Of a stretch of DNA of 64,000 bases, positions 37,154-46,565 are shown piece after piece. The notes below the pieces were generated by a model. The model was not told where the DNA came from, made no database searches, and saw nothing but the letters and a program-made list of their open reading frames with translations. The DNA lies in contig NZ_JBITTU010000004.1 of assembly GCF_044542075.1 (NCBI RefSeq), forward strand, positions 372,001 through 436,000. The letters run 5' to 3'. Each line of letters starts with the position of its first letter. Within the stretch, counting starts at the first letter, position 1. Made by a program: the position numbers and the translations under genes. Source of the stretch: Leeuwenhoekiella sp044542075. Lineage in GTDB: Bacteria > Bacteroidota > Bacteroidia > Flavobacteriales > Flavobacteriaceae.

Positions 37154-39421
37154 ATGAATAAAAAATTTTTACACGTTTTGCTGTTGTGTTTTTTTTGTAC
37201 CGCTTTTAGTCAGCAGAATAAACAATCTTATACCTTTAAAGATAAAGAGCATCACGGGTTGCTAATTTCAAAAGACGGTCTGTCTGCAATAAAAGCTAAT
37301 TTGGGAAGCTTACCGCTTTTTGATAATACGCTAGAACAAACCAAAAGAGAAATAGATTCTATACTAAGCCAGAAAATAGAAGTTCCTGTTCCTAAAGATA
37401 TGGCCGGTGGATATACGCATATGCAACACAAAGAGAATTATGTAATGTTGCAAAAAGCGGGTGTTTTATTTCAGATTTATGGTGATGAGAAGTATGCTAA
37501 TTATATCAAAGCGGTTTTTATGGAATATGCACGCATATATCCCACACTACCCTTACATCCTGAAACACGCTCGTACTCAAGAGGTAAATTATTTTGGCAA
37601 TGTCTCAACGATGCAAATTGGCTTGTAAATATGAGCCAGGCGTATGATGCAATTTACGACTGGTTATCTCCTCAAGATCGAAAGAAATTGGAGCGTCAAT
37701 TATTTAGACCTTTTGCAATGTTTCTTTCAATAGAAAACCCTCAATTTTTTAATCGCATACACAATCACAGTACGTGGGGTAATGCCGCAGTAGGTATGAT
37801 GGGACTCGCAATGCGCGATAGTGAATTAATTAATTATGCACTTTATGGTTTGCCCGAAGACAGCATTGATGAGAATGCTGTAGATAATGATGGTGGGCTC
37901 ATAAAGAAGCCTGGTCAGGATGCGGGGTTTTTAGCAAATATTGAAGAAGCTTTTTCACCAGATGGTTATTATACAGAAGGTCCCTATTATCAACGATATG
38001 CGATGTATCCCTTTTTGGCTTTTTCAGCAGCTCTAGAAAATACACTACCGCAACTAAAAGTGTTACAGTTTAAAGATAATGTGCAGCTTAAGGCGGTTTA
38101 TGCATTACTTAATTTAACTGACTCTAATGGTGATTTTTTTCCGCTAAACGATGCCCAGAAAGGGATGTCTTATTACAACTCAGCATTAGTAAATAGCGTT
38201 GATATCGCATATCATTATGGTAATCAGGATAGGCAACTACTTGCCCTTGCAAAAACACAAAACGAAGTAACCTTAGATGACGCAGGACTAGCAGTAGCTT
38301 TTGATTTAAAAGAACAGGAGATGGAGCCTTTTGAGAAAAAATCACTTAGTCTAACAGATGGTCCTGACGGAAAACAGGGAGGCGTTACTATTTTACGATC
38401 TAAGCCAGGAAGTGATCTAGAACTGGTATTTAAATACAGCGCGCAAGGTAACAGTCATGGGCATTATGATAAGCTCTCCTATTCTGTTTATGAGAATGGA
38501 GATGAGGTTTTACCAGATTATGGATTAGCGCGTTTTGTAAATATAAACGCAAAGAATGGTGGTGGCTATTTAAAAGAGAACACCACATGGGCAAAACAGA
38601 CTATCGCCCATAATACGCTTGTTCGAAATAAAGTCTCTCACTTTAATGGTGACTTCAAAACCGGTAGTGAGCACCATTCTGAGCTTTATTTTCAAGATAT
38701 AAATAATGACAATATACAGGTCGTAAGTGCTAAAGAAAATAATGCATACCCGGGAACTGCAATGCATCGTACACTGGCAATGCTTCCGCAGGAAAATAAC
38801 TCAAAGCCACTACTTCTCGATATTTTAAAAGTTCAGGCTGATGTAGAAAATCAATATGATTTACCTTTTTACTATAAGGGTCAGCTTATAGACATTTCAA
38901 TAAAACCCAGTGCAGAAAACCGCCTTGAACCTCTAGGTCTTTCAAATGGATATCAGCATCTTTGGAAAGAAGCCACGGCAAAAGCAGATACAGAGCTCAC
39001 ACAGATTACATGGCTCAACAAAGATTTGTTTTATACTTTGAGTAGTAAAACTACTGTAGGAGATAGCATATTATTTGTAAGACAGGGCGCTAACGATCCA
39101 GAATTTAATCTTAGAAGAGAAGCGGGTATTTTGTTTCGAAAAGCTAAAGTCAAAAACGCGCTCTTCGTTAATATTTTAGAATCACACGGTACTTACAATA
39201 CGGTAAATGAAAGAGCTGAAAATACAGAATCTGCCGTAAAAAATATGGATATAGAAGTAGATACTGAAGCATATACAGCTGTAAAAGTAGATTTGATTAA
39301 CGATACATCGTACATGTTTATCATTGCAAATCTAAAGTCTAGCACTCAAGAAAAACACAAATTAACGCTTAACGGAACCACCTATACTTGGGATGGACCG
39401 TATTATTTTACAAATCGATAA
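37154..39421 (+). CDS. PL17-family exo-oligoalginate lyase
   Basis: A 755-residue secreted lyase. The signal peptide ends near FCTAFSQ. Catalytic regions match PL17 enzymes such as Alg17C: Asn204-His205 in RIHNHSTWGN, Tyr272/Tyr273 in DGYYTEGPYYQRY, and His435 in GNSHGHYDKLSYS. The N-terminal half is an alpha/alpha-toroid and the C-terminal half a heparinase II/III-like beta-sheet domain. It releases unsaturated uronate monomers (which open to 4-deoxy-L-erythro-5-hexoseulose uronate, DEH) from the ends of oligoalginate. It lies between another lyase gene and the KdgF gene, which handles its product. Confidence 0.92.
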   Translation: MNKKFLHVLLLCFFCTAFSQQNKQSYTFKDKEHHGLLISKDGLSAIKANLGSLPLFDNTLEQTKREIDSILSQKIEVPVPKDMAGGYTHMQHKENYVMLQKAGVLFQIYGDEKYANYIKAVFMEYARIYPTLPLHPETRSYSRGKLFWQCLNDANWLVNMSQAYDAIYDWLSPQDRKKLERQLFRPFAMFLSIENPQFFNRIHNHSTWGNAAVGMMGLAMRDSELINYALYGLPEDSIDENAVDNDGGLIKKPGQDAGFLANIEEAFSPDGYYTEGPYYQRYAMYPFLAFSAALENTLPQLKVLQFKDNVQLKAVYALLNLTDSNGDFFPLNDAQKGMSYYNSALVNSVDIAYHYGNQDRQLLALAKTQNEVTLDDAGLAVAFDLKEQEMEPFEKKSLSLTDGPDGKQGGVTILRSKPGSDLELVFKYSAQGNSHGHYDKLSYSVYENGDEVLPDYGLARFVNINAKNGGGYLKENTTWAKQTIAHNTLVRNKVSHFNGDFKTGSEHHSELYFQDINNDNIQVVSAKENNAYPGTAMHRTLAMLPQENNSKPLLLDILKVQADVENQYDLPFYYKGQLIDISIKPSAENRLEPLGLSNGYQHLWKEATAKADTELTQITWLNKDLFYTLSSKTTVGDSILFVRQGANDPEFNLRREAGILFRKAKVKNALFVNILESHGTYNTVNERAENTESAVKNMDIEVDTEAYTAVKVDLINDTSYMFIIANLKSSTQEKHKLTLNGTTYTWDGPYYFTNR

Positions 39422-39431
39422 AAAGAATACA

Positions 39432-39776
39432 ATGAAAACATTTGGAGCAAGTAAAGAATTTTTATTAGGAGATGAGATCGCCTGGGAAACTGTGGGCGAT
39501 GGAGTAAAACGCAAAATTAAAGGATACGACGACACGATAATGATGGTGCAGGTAGATTTTAAAAAAGGAAGTATTGGTCCTATGCACGAGCATCATCACG
39601 CACAAGTAACTTATGTCGTGAAGGGGAGTTTTGACGTTACGATAGGAGGGGAGACAAAGACTTTGAAAAGCGGAGATTCATTTTATATTCCACCACATGT
39701 ATTGCACGGCGCTCTATGTACAGAAGATGGTATGCTTATAGACGTATTTAGTCCCATACGTGAAGATTTTATGTAA
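39432..39776 (+). CDS. kdgF: KdgF-like cupin, unsaturated uronate ring-opening
   Basis: A 114-residue single-domain cupin. The ATG at 39432 (MKTFGASKEF) is used; a start at 39393 would overlap the lyase gene. The metal site is given by HEHHHAQ (52-58, HxHx3Q) and the second cupin motif PPHVLHG with His92; KGSFDVTIGGE and GDSFYIPPH are typical of KdgF. KdgF speeds the linearisation of the 4,5-unsaturated monouronate made by alginate or pectin lyases into DEH. It lacks a signal peptide, so it acts in the cytoplasm. Last gene of the PL6-led operon, followed by a strong terminator. Confidence 0.9.
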   Translation: MKTFGASKEFLLGDEIAWETVGDGVKRKIKGYDDTIMMVQVDFKKGSIGPMHEHHHAQVTYVVKGSFDVTIGGETKTLKSGDSFYIPPHVLHGALCTEDGMLIDVFSPIREDFM

Positions 39777-39835
39777 TATTTTAGTATAAATATGTAGATC
39801 TAATTATAGATCTGGAGTCTCAAAATAATTGGTTC

Positions 39836-39874
39836 AAAGTGGCTGTCTTGATAAAAAGACAGCCACTTTTTTTA
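39836..39874 (+). terminator. Strong rho-independent terminator after kdgF
   Basis: A perfect 14-bp stem (39836-39849 with 39856-39869, core GTGGCTGTCTT) and a 6-nt loop GATAAA is followed by a run of T. It ends the lyase operon 60 bp after the kdgF stop and isolates the susC promoter. Confidence 0.92.
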
Positions 39875-39958
39875 TGAATCAATAATTCACAGCGTAATAA
39901 ATTAGCAATCAACAACTATTTTAACATTATTAATTTTTTTTTATGCTTTTATATTGTA

Positions 39959-40001
39959 TATATTTGGAAAACCAAATTGGTAAACCAGTTTGGGATACCA
40001 A
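39959..40001 (+). promoter_or_regulatory. susC promoter with triple GntR-type operator (site 2)
   Basis: TATATTTG at 39959-39966 is a TAnnTTTG promoter element. Three operator units follow at 13-bp steps: TTGGAAAACCAA (39964-39975), TTGGTAAACCAG (39977-39988) and TTGGGATACCAA (39990-40001). The first overlaps the promoter element and the others cover the expected transcription start, which suggests repression. The ATG of susC lies 67 bp further on. A clear TTTG at -33 is missing; a T-rich run stands there. Confidence 0.78.
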
Positions 40002-40068
40002 TATAAGTGTGAGATTTACAACATACTTTTAAGTAGTAACAAAATTAAAAGAATAAACCTTTTTTCTT

Positions 40069-43000
40069 ATGAATGTTAAAACTATAACGACTGTGTTTAT
40101 TATGTTTCTCTGTCAGTTTGCATTAATTGCACAGGAGAATTACACAATACGCGGTACAGTAACGGCAGCATCAGACAACAACCCTGTACCGGGAGTAAAT
40201 GTTTTAGTGCTGGGAACTACCTCTGGGGTAGTAACAGATTTTGATGGTAATTATGAAATTACGGTTTCTAATGATTCAAAACTTATATTTTCTTATGTTG
40301 GCTTTGTTACGCAAACGTTATCGGTTGTGGGGAAAGAGGAATTAAATGTGTCTCTATCTGATGATGCTCAAAACCTAGACGAGGTCGTTGTGGTAGGTTA
40401 TGGTACACGTAAAAAGAGTCACTTAACCGGTGCGGTGTCGAGTGTGGTAAATGAAGATCTGGATCAATTGCCAGTTTCACGTGTAGATGATGCATTAGTA
40501 GGTCAAATATCTGGTGTTAACGTACAGGCGACTAATGGAGAAGCTGGTTCTGCGCCTACAATACGTATTAGAGGTACAGGGTCACTTACCGGGAGTTCAG
40601 ACCCGTTAATTGTTGTAGATGGTCTGGTTGTAGATAATGACTTTCTAGGGAGTTTAGATATGAGCGAGGTAGAATCTTTTGATGTGTTAAAGGACGCTGC
40701 ATCTGCTGCCATATATGGTTCTCGTGGAGGTAATGGTGTAATTCTAATTACTACAAAACAAGGTAAAGAAGGTAAAACTGTTTTTAGTTATCAGGGATAT
40801 ACCGGGTTTAAAGAAGCAAGACAAAGTGATGCCTATTACTTTTCGGTAGCAAAGACTGCTGCGGCAGAATTAGCTGCTACAGGAAGCTTGTCTAATAGAA
40901 CGCAGTACATACAACAAATAGGTATAGATAGAGACTGGCAAGACATCATTTTTGATGGTGGTATGATTGAAAATCATTCACTTAGCGCCCGTGGAGGTAA
41001 CGAGAATACAAAGTTTAGCATCTCATTAGGATATTTACACGATGAGGGCGTGCTGTTAACAGACGATTACAAGCGTTATAACTTACGTTTAAAGTTAGAT
41101 TCTAAAGTTAGTGAGAAATTTAAAATAGGAGGTAACCTGGCACCTTCATATACAAATACACGTAGGTTTGATGGTTCTACTCACGATATATTACGCCAGC
41201 CGGCCTGGTTACCTGTATATCACGATGCAAATACTATACAGTATGTAGATCGTAATGTATACCCAGATGTACAAATAGGGGAGTATGCACTTCAAAGACA
41301 TTTTGATAACTATGATTTGTTTGGAGACGGAACTTTAATTGACATTAGTGATACTTCAAATACAAACCCGGCTGCAAAAGTTATCGAGCGTGACCGTAAT
41401 GATTATAAATTTAAACTTAACGGAAACTTTTACGGGGAGTATGAGATTTACGACAATCTTAAATTGAGAAGTACACTTTCTGGAGATTATCAAAGTACAA
41501 AACGTGACAGATGGCAAGGTGTTTTATCTAGTAGAAATGGCGCTGCAGATGCAAGTTATGAAGTGTCAAATGAAACGCAAATTCACATCGCTTCAGAAAG
41601 CTATTTGACATACAATAAAGAGATTGGAGAGCACGAGTTTGATGTGCTAGCAGGTATATCTTTTGAAAAATGGGATTATTCAGGAGAAAGTTCGTTAGGT
41701 ACTGGGTATACTTCAGATTTAATACGCACTTTAACGGCAGCAACAGTGTTAACAAATATTGACTCTTATAAATTTGCTGAACGTTTTCAGTCTTATTTTG
41801 CCCGAGTAAATTATGCGTATGCTAACAAATATTTGGCTTCATTAAGTTTCCGTAGAGATGGTAGTTCTGTTTTTGGTGCAGATAATAAGTACGGTGATTT
41901 CCCTGCAGTGTCTGTAGGTTGGGATATTGCACAAGAAGATTTCTTAAAAGAAAGTAATACATTGAGTACCCTTAAGTTTAGATTTAGTTATGGTTTTACC
42001 GGAAACAAAGATTTAGATACTGGGAGTGATATTATAGATTTATACCCGTCATTACCGTTATTAGGACCTTCTTCGGCAACTATAGATGGTAGTTTACAAG
42101 CTGCATATATTGCGCTTAACATTGCTAACCCAGATTTACAATGGGAGCGTTCTAGAGAATACAATCCTGGTGTTGACTTTGGCTTTTTAAACAATCGCAT
42201 TACTGGTTCTGTAGATTATTACAAGCGTACCAGTGATCAATTGCTATTATTTAATCCTGTAAGTTCAACAACAGGTTTTAGAAATGCTCTTGTAAATATA
42301 GGAGAGGTTGTAAACAGTGGTATTGAAATTGAGCTGCGTACCCGCAACATTTCAACTCCAAAATTTCAGTGGAGTACTACAATTTTAGCTTCAATGAATG
42401 ATAATGAATTAACTGACTTTGCAGATTCTAATGGTCAAATTCAGATAACAGATGACAAACGGGCTTCAGAATGGATAAACCTGGAAGGTCAACCTATATC
42501 TTCATTTTATGGCTGGGTGGTAGATGAAGAGATTGCTTTAGAAAACTTACAACAACCCTATTTTCCAATAGGTGGGCAGGCGCAGGACGTGTATGTAAAA
42601 GATTTAAATGGTGATGGTTTAATTGATGATGATGATAAAACGATATTAGGTAGCCCGTATCCAGATTTAGTATGGAGTATTTCTAATGATTTTAAAATAG
42701 GAAATGTAGATGTAAGTTTCTTATTTCAAGGAAGCCACGGTGCAGAAGTGCGTAATATGGGAGATCAATACATTTTTAACCACTTTAATAGCGGTCAGGA
42801 TTTTAATGTACAAACTACGCCTAACCAGGGCTTTATTAAAGAAAAAATCTTTACTAATTCTATTGTTCAGGATGCATCTTATATCGCTTTGCGTAATGTG
42901 AATATTGGGTACAACTTCCCCAAGACACTAACTTCAAAAGTAGGATTAACAGGGTTTAGAGTATACGCTGCAGGACAAAATCTTATGTATTTGACAGCAG

Positions 43001-43122
43001 ATAACTATACCGGTTTTAATCCAGAATCAATAGACGATACATCACCTACAACTTATGGCTATCAGCGTGGTGGTTCACCTATATTCAGAACTATATCTTT
43101 TGGTATAAATGCTGATTTTTAA
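40069..43122 (+). CDS. SusC-family TonB-dependent importer, alginate oligosaccharides
   Basis: A 1017-residue TonB-linked outer-membrane protein. The signal peptide ends at FALIAQ; then a carboxypeptidase-like domain (GTVTAASDNNPVPGVNVLVLGTT), a TonB box region LDEVVVVGYG, a plug with VDDALVGQISGVNVQATNGEAGSAP and IYGSRGGNGVILITTKQG, and a barrel ending in FGINADF. It would import alginate oligosaccharides together with the SusD encoded 4 bp downstream. The assignment to alginate comes from the flanking lyases and from the operator it shares with PL6 and the regulator. A calcium-binding-like DLNGDGLIDDDDK stretch lies in an outer loop. Confidence 0.93.
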   Translation: MNVKTITTVFIMFLCQFALIAQENYTIRGTVTAASDNNPVPGVNVLVLGTTSGVVTDFDGNYEITVSNDSKLIFSYVGFVTQTLSVVGKEELNVSLSDDAQNLDEVVVVGYGTRKKSHLTGAVSSVVNEDLDQLPVSRVDDALVGQISGVNVQATNGEAGSAPTIRIRGTGSLTGSSDPLIVVDGLVVDNDFLGSLDMSEVESFDVLKDAASAAIYGSRGGNGVILITTKQGKEGKTVFSYQGYTGFKEARQSDAYYFSVAKTAAAELAATGSLSNRTQYIQQIGIDRDWQDIIFDGGMIENHSLSARGGNENTKFSISLGYLHDEGVLLTDDYKRYNLRLKLDSKVSEKFKIGGNLAPSYTNTRRFDGSTHDILRQPAWLPVYHDANTIQYVDRNVYPDVQIGEYALQRHFDNYDLFGDGTLIDISDTSNTNPAAKVIERDRNDYKFKLNGNFYGEYEIYDNLKLRSTLSGDYQSTKRDRWQGVLSSRNGAADASYEVSNETQIHIASESYLTYNKEIGEHEFDVLAGISFEKWDYSGESSLGTGYTSDLIRTLTAATVLTNIDSYKFAERFQSYFARVNYAYANKYLASLSFRRDGSSVFGADNKYGDFPAVSVGWDIAQEDFLKESNTLSTLKFRFSYGFTGNKDLDTGSDIIDLYPSLPLLGPSSATIDGSLQAAYIALNIANPDLQWERSREYNPGVDFGFLNNRITGSVDYYKRTSDQLLLFNPVSSTTGFRNALVNIGEVVNSGIEIELRTRNISTPKFQWSTTILASMNDNELTDFADSNGQIQITDDKRASEWINLEGQPISSFYGWVVDEEIALENLQQPYFPIGGQAQDVYVKDLNGDGLIDDDDKTILGSPYPDLVWSISNDFKIGNVDVSFLFQGSHGAEVRNMGDQYIFNHFNSGQDFNVQTTPNQGFIKEKIFTNSIVQDASYIALRNVNIGYNFPKTLTSKVGLTGFRVYAAGQNLMYLTADNYTGFNPESIDDTSPTTYGYQRGGSPIFRTISFGINADF

Positions 43123-43126
43123 GAAT

Positions 43127-44572
43127 ATGAAAAGCAAAACGAACATAATTATGAAAAAAGTATATCCAATTATTGTACTGCTCCTTACCGGGATAATGGT
43201 TTCCTGTGGAGAAGATTTTCTGGAACCTTTACCTGAATCTGCTGTATCTTCAGAGGGTTATTTTACAAATGACGATGAGATATTAACCGGTGTTATAGGT
43301 ATGTATGATGCGATACAGGGTGTTAACTCAAATGATCTTGATGAAAACTTTAGTATTCAAAGAGAATATTATTTAACTGAAATGCGCAGCGATAATACCC
43401 GAACTAAATCGAGTGAAGGCGAGGCAGCACAGTTTGAGAGTTATACGGTAACTCCTAGTAACGGTATTGTGAGTAATTATTACAATAGCTTTTACGAGAT
43501 TATTTATAGAGCAAACCTGGTGCTGTCTAGTCTTGAAGCGGCATCAGCAGATAAAGCTCCTGCTTTTGAAGCTGAAGCAAAATTTGTAAGAGCCTATGCC
43601 TATTTTAATCTGGTACGTTTGTATGGCGATATTCCACTCGTAGATAGATTAACAGGGCCTTTAGAGCGTGAGGTTGCTTTTACACGTGTTGCAACCAGCG
43701 GTATTTATGATTTAATTATTGCAGATTTACAGACTGCTATTTCCGGCTTAGATAATACATATAGAAACAGAGCATCAAAAGCTGCGGCTCAATCATTACT
43801 TGCAAAAGTTTACTTAACACAAGGTTCTAACTACTCAGAAGCGCAAACCTTACTCGAGAGCGTTATGTCTGGTAGTTTTAGTTTAGAGCCTAATTTTAAA
43901 GACGTTTTTTATACTGAAGATAATAATGAAGTCATATTTGCTGTAGGTTATACATCAGATCTTACATCAGACAGTCAAAATATTTCTGCAGAATGGCTCA
44001 ATTCAGTAGGTCGCACGAGTGGGGTCAATTATGTAACTTCAGATGCTCGTGAAGTTTTAGACAACTTAGGAGGTAACAGAACGCTGTATTCCTATAGACA
44101 AGATGCTGCACAACCTACACAATATCAGGTAGCAAAATATATCCCTAACGGTGATGCAAATTTAGGTATTGCGGCTACTGCAAGTAATCCTGAACTGGCC
44201 GGTAATGACTGGATTGTTATTAGGTATGCAGATGTATTGCTTATGCACGTAGAGGCAATCTTAGCGGGTGGTCAACAAACTTCTGCTACGGCTGCGTTAA
44301 ATTCATTTCAAAGAGTACGGGACAGAGCAGGACTTACAACTCCTGTAACTACAATTACAAAAGCAGATTTGCTGGCAGAGCGTAGAGTTGAATTAGCTTT
44401 TGAGAATCAGCGCTTTTTTGATTTAGTACGTTTTGGCGTAGCACAAGAAGTATTATCTGCTTTCTCAAATGTTAATGGCTACAGCTTTAATTCAACAGAT
44501 TTGTTATTGCCTATACCACAACGAGAAATTAACCTAAGCAATGGTGTGATGACTCAAAACCCGGGTTACTAA
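43127..44572 (+). CDS. SusD-family surface lipoprotein, alginate locus
   Basis: About 481 residues. Starts at 43127 or, more compactly, at 43151 (MKKVYPIIVLLLTGIMVSC) give a lipoprotein signal; the ATG at 43109 would overlap susC. SusD marks are EDFLEPLPESA after the Cys, AKFVRAYAYFNLVRLYGDIPLV, AAAQSLLAKVYLTQG, WIVIRYADVLLMHVEA, ERRVELAFENQRFFDLVRF and the C-terminal LLPIPQREINLSNGVMTQNPGY. It forms the lid of the SusCD pair for alginate oligomers. Both ends resemble the SusD at 3625, as expected for the family. Confidence 0.93.
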   Translation: MKSKTNIIMKKVYPIIVLLLTGIMVSCGEDFLEPLPESAVSSEGYFTNDDEILTGVIGMYDAIQGVNSNDLDENFSIQREYYLTEMRSDNTRTKSSEGEAAQFESYTVTPSNGIVSNYYNSFYEIIYRANLVLSSLEAASADKAPAFEAEAKFVRAYAYFNLVRLYGDIPLVDRLTGPLEREVAFTRVATSGIYDLIIADLQTAISGLDNTYRNRASKAAAQSLLAKVYLTQGSNYSEAQTLLESVMSGSFSLEPNFKDVFYTEDNNEVIFAVGYTSDLTSDSQNISAEWLNSVGRTSGVNYVTSDAREVLDNLGGNRTLYSYRQDAAQPTQYQVAKYIPNGDANLGIAATASNPELAGNDWIVIRYADVLLMHVEAILAGGQQTSATAALNSFQRVRDRAGLTTPVTTITKADLLAERRVELAFENQRFFDLVRFGVAQEVLSAFSNVNGYSFNSTDLLLPIPQREINLSNGVMTQNPGY

Positions 44573-44591
44573 AAATTAAAAAACAATTACG

Positions 44592-45464
44592 ATGAACACG
44601 ATAAAACAAATAGCCGGTTTACATTTTTTTAAGTTCTTGTTTTCAGCTTGTATGATATTCAGTTTAATTGCTTGCGATTTTGAATATGACTTGCCAGAAG
44701 AAGGTTCTATTGAAGATCTTACACCGCCAGAGGCTAATTTTACAGCCTCACAAAGCGATACTAATTTTCTAACTTATAGTTTTGCTAATTTTTCAGGAAG
44801 CGCAACTACCTATGCCTGGGACTTTGGGGATGGTAACACAGCTAGCACGCGTGATGCTGTAAATACCTACCCAGATGAAGGTACTTATACGGTTTCTTTA
44901 ACCGCTTCAGACGCACTGGGTAAAACAGATACTTTTACGGCAGAAATCACAATTGTAGAACCGCCAGTTCCTACAGCTATAACTCCAGAAATAGGTGCTG
45001 CAGAATTTCAAGATGCAGCCGGTATTTGCGGTACGGGAGACAGTAGAGATTGCTGGAGAATTAGTGGTGGAAGTATACATCAAACCACTTCAGACGGGCG
45101 TAATGGTACACGTGGTGCAAAATTTACAACTGCAAGTTCAAATAGCCCACGGGTATCCTATCAGGCAGTAACTGTTTCTGCAAATACAAAATATATTTTA
45201 ACAGCATATTATGCTATTCAATCAGACGGTGATAGCGTACGAGCTACCGTAATAGATGGTCAATTAGATAATTTTAGTGAGTTTGCTAACGCTCCTCAAC
45301 TAGGCCAGACTGCTGGTACAACTAATGATGGTAAAGGTAATTTTAATCGAGTTATCGTAGAGTTTGAAACTGGAGCAAACGGTGAAATTTCTATTCTATT
45401 TGACTCTGGTGCAAATGCAAGTGAGTCGTATTTAGATGATGTATCTATAATACCTGCGGAATAA
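44592..45464 (+). CDS. PKD-domain surface lipoprotein, putative alginate-binding protein
   Basis: A 290-residue lipoprotein (lipobox FSLIAC) with acidic residues after the Cys (DFEYDLPEEGSIED), consistent with surface export. Residues about 48-122 form a PKD domain (TTYAWDFGDGNTAS.. GTYTVSLTA). The C-terminal half (about 132-290) is a beta-sandwich resembling carbohydrate-binding modules (DCWRISGG, NTKYILTAYYAIQSDGDSVRATVIDG, SYLDDVSI). No catalytic motif is visible. Its place between SusD and PL7 suggests a surface glycan-binding protein that holds alginate. Ligand is inferred. Confidence 0.75.
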   Translation: MNTIKQIAGLHFFKFLFSACMIFSLIACDFEYDLPEEGSIEDLTPPEANFTASQSDTNFLTYSFANFSGSATTYAWDFGDGNTASTRDAVNTYPDEGTYTVSLTASDALGKTDTFTAEITIVEPPVPTAITPEIGAAEFQDAAGICGTGDSRDCWRISGGSIHQTTSDGRNGTRGAKFTTASSNSPRVSYQAVTVSANTKYILTAYYAIQSDGDSVRATVIDGQLDNFSEFANAPQLGQTAGTTNDGKGNFNRVIVEFETGANGEISILFDSGANASESYLDDVSIIPAE

Positions 45465-45478
45465 TAAAAATAAAAATA

Positions 45479-46381
45479 ATGTTTTTAAACAAACTAGGTA
45501 TACTAGCGATTGCGCTGCAACTTACTACTTCTACAGCCTGCTCTCAGGAACATGGGCCAATGGTTGAAGAGGATGTGGAGACCGTGGTGCAAGCTGAAGT
45601 TGATCGTGTAAAATTACCAAATATAGATTTATCGCACTGGAAGGTTACAATACCCGAAGGTTCTGGTAAAGGGGGAGCTATCAGTGTTGAGCCACCTGCC
45701 ATTTTAAAATATGCTACAAATCCGGTTTTAAAACCATTTATGTATAATGATTCTACTGCAGGGGCATTGGTATTTCACGCGTATCCATCAGAAGCTACAA
45801 CAGCAAATACGAAGTATAGCAGATCTGAACTGCGGGAGCAGATGGTACCCGGGGATGATAATGTGAACTGGACATTTGCTCAAGGAGGGAAATTAAAAGC
45901 CCGTATTGCGATGGAAGATGTTACTAAAGATGATGAGGGTAAATACCATCGAGTCATCATTCTTCAAATTCACGGCAGACTTACAAATTCTCAAAAAGAA
46001 TTGATAGGTCAGGATGATAACAATGCACCACCTATTTTGAAGATTTATTGGCAGAATGGGCAGATAAGGGTAAAAACAAAAGTGCTAAAAAATACAGCTG
46101 TTTCAGAAGAAGGCATTCTGCATGAAGAAGCCTGGGATGATGACGAGGGACACACATTTAAGCAAGAAGTAGGTTTTAAAAAATTTGATATTGAGGTTAA
46201 AGTTTCAGACGGGGAAATGATGGTGAGTTTAAATAATACAGAATTTGCTGTTTATGATGATATAAATATTAAAAAATGGGGTGTGTTTGAAAATTATTTT
46301 AAAGCAGGAAATTACTTTCAGACCCGTGACAAGGGAGCACAAGCAAGTGTTAAGTTTTATAAACTTGAAGTAAGTCATTAA
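45479..46381 (+). CDS. PL7-family alginate lyase, lipoprotein
   Basis: A 300-residue endo-type alginate lyase. The signal ends in TTSTAC with Cys21 as likely lipidated residue, followed by an acidic linker. The three PL7 signatures are present: SRSELRE (114-120), QIH (163-165) and YFKAGNYFQ (273-281), which line the active cleft of the jelly-roll. In PL7, Ile in QIH is linked with preference for G-containing blocks. As a surface lipoprotein it would make the first cuts and feed oligomers to SusCD. It starts 14 bp after the PKD gene and closes the susCD unit; a short hairpin follows at 46438. Confidence 0.92.
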   Translation: MFLNKLGILAIALQLTTSTACSQEHGPMVEEDVETVVQAEVDRVKLPNIDLSHWKVTIPEGSGKGGAISVEPPAILKYATNPVLKPFMYNDSTAGALVFHAYPSEATTANTKYSRSELREQMVPGDDNVNWTFAQGGKLKARIAMEDVTKDDEGKYHRVIILQIHGRLTNSQKELIGQDDNNAPPILKIYWQNGQIRVKTKVLKNTAVSEEGILHEEAWDDDEGHTFKQEVGFKKFDIEVKVSDGEMMVSLNNTEFAVYDDINIKKWGVFENYFKAGNYFQTRDKGAQASVKFYKLEVSH

Positions 46382-46437
46382 AAGATTAAAAATTAATTGT
46401 TTGTTTAAGTTTCGTTAGGTTTTCGAGGTCCTGTACT

Positions 46438-46466
46438 TAGCCTCATCTACTGCATAGTTGAGGCTA
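46438..46466 (+). terminator. Weak hairpin after PL7
   Basis: TAGCCTCA (46438-46445) pairs with TGAGGCTA (46459-46466) around a 13-nt loop. There is no T-run after it, so termination would be weak; it may instead stabilise the 3' end of the susCD-PL7 transcript. Confidence 0.4.
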
Positions 46467-46510
46467 GGTTAATGGATTAAGTTTTACTTTTTTACTAATA
46501 TAAAATTTCT

Positions 46511-46540
46511 TAAATTTGATAAACCAATCTGGTAAACCAG
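46511..46540 (+). promoter_or_regulatory. gntR promoter with double operator (site 3)
   Basis: TAAATTTG at 46511-46518 is a TAnnTTTG promoter element. Operator units TTGATAAACCAA (46516-46527) and CTGGTAAACCAG (46529-46540) follow with the same 13-bp step as at the PL6 and susC promoters; the second unit is a near-perfect palindrome. Position on top of its own promoter suggests that the GntR protein represses itself. Confidence 0.78.
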
Positions 46541-46565
46541 TTTAATCAGAAACATTTAATGTGTT

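Noticed and set aside
39796..39813. AGATCT-AATTAT-AGATCT symmetry as a regulatory site.
   Set aside because: It lies between the kdgF stop and its terminator, and AGATCT is itself a palindrome, so the symmetry is weak evidence.
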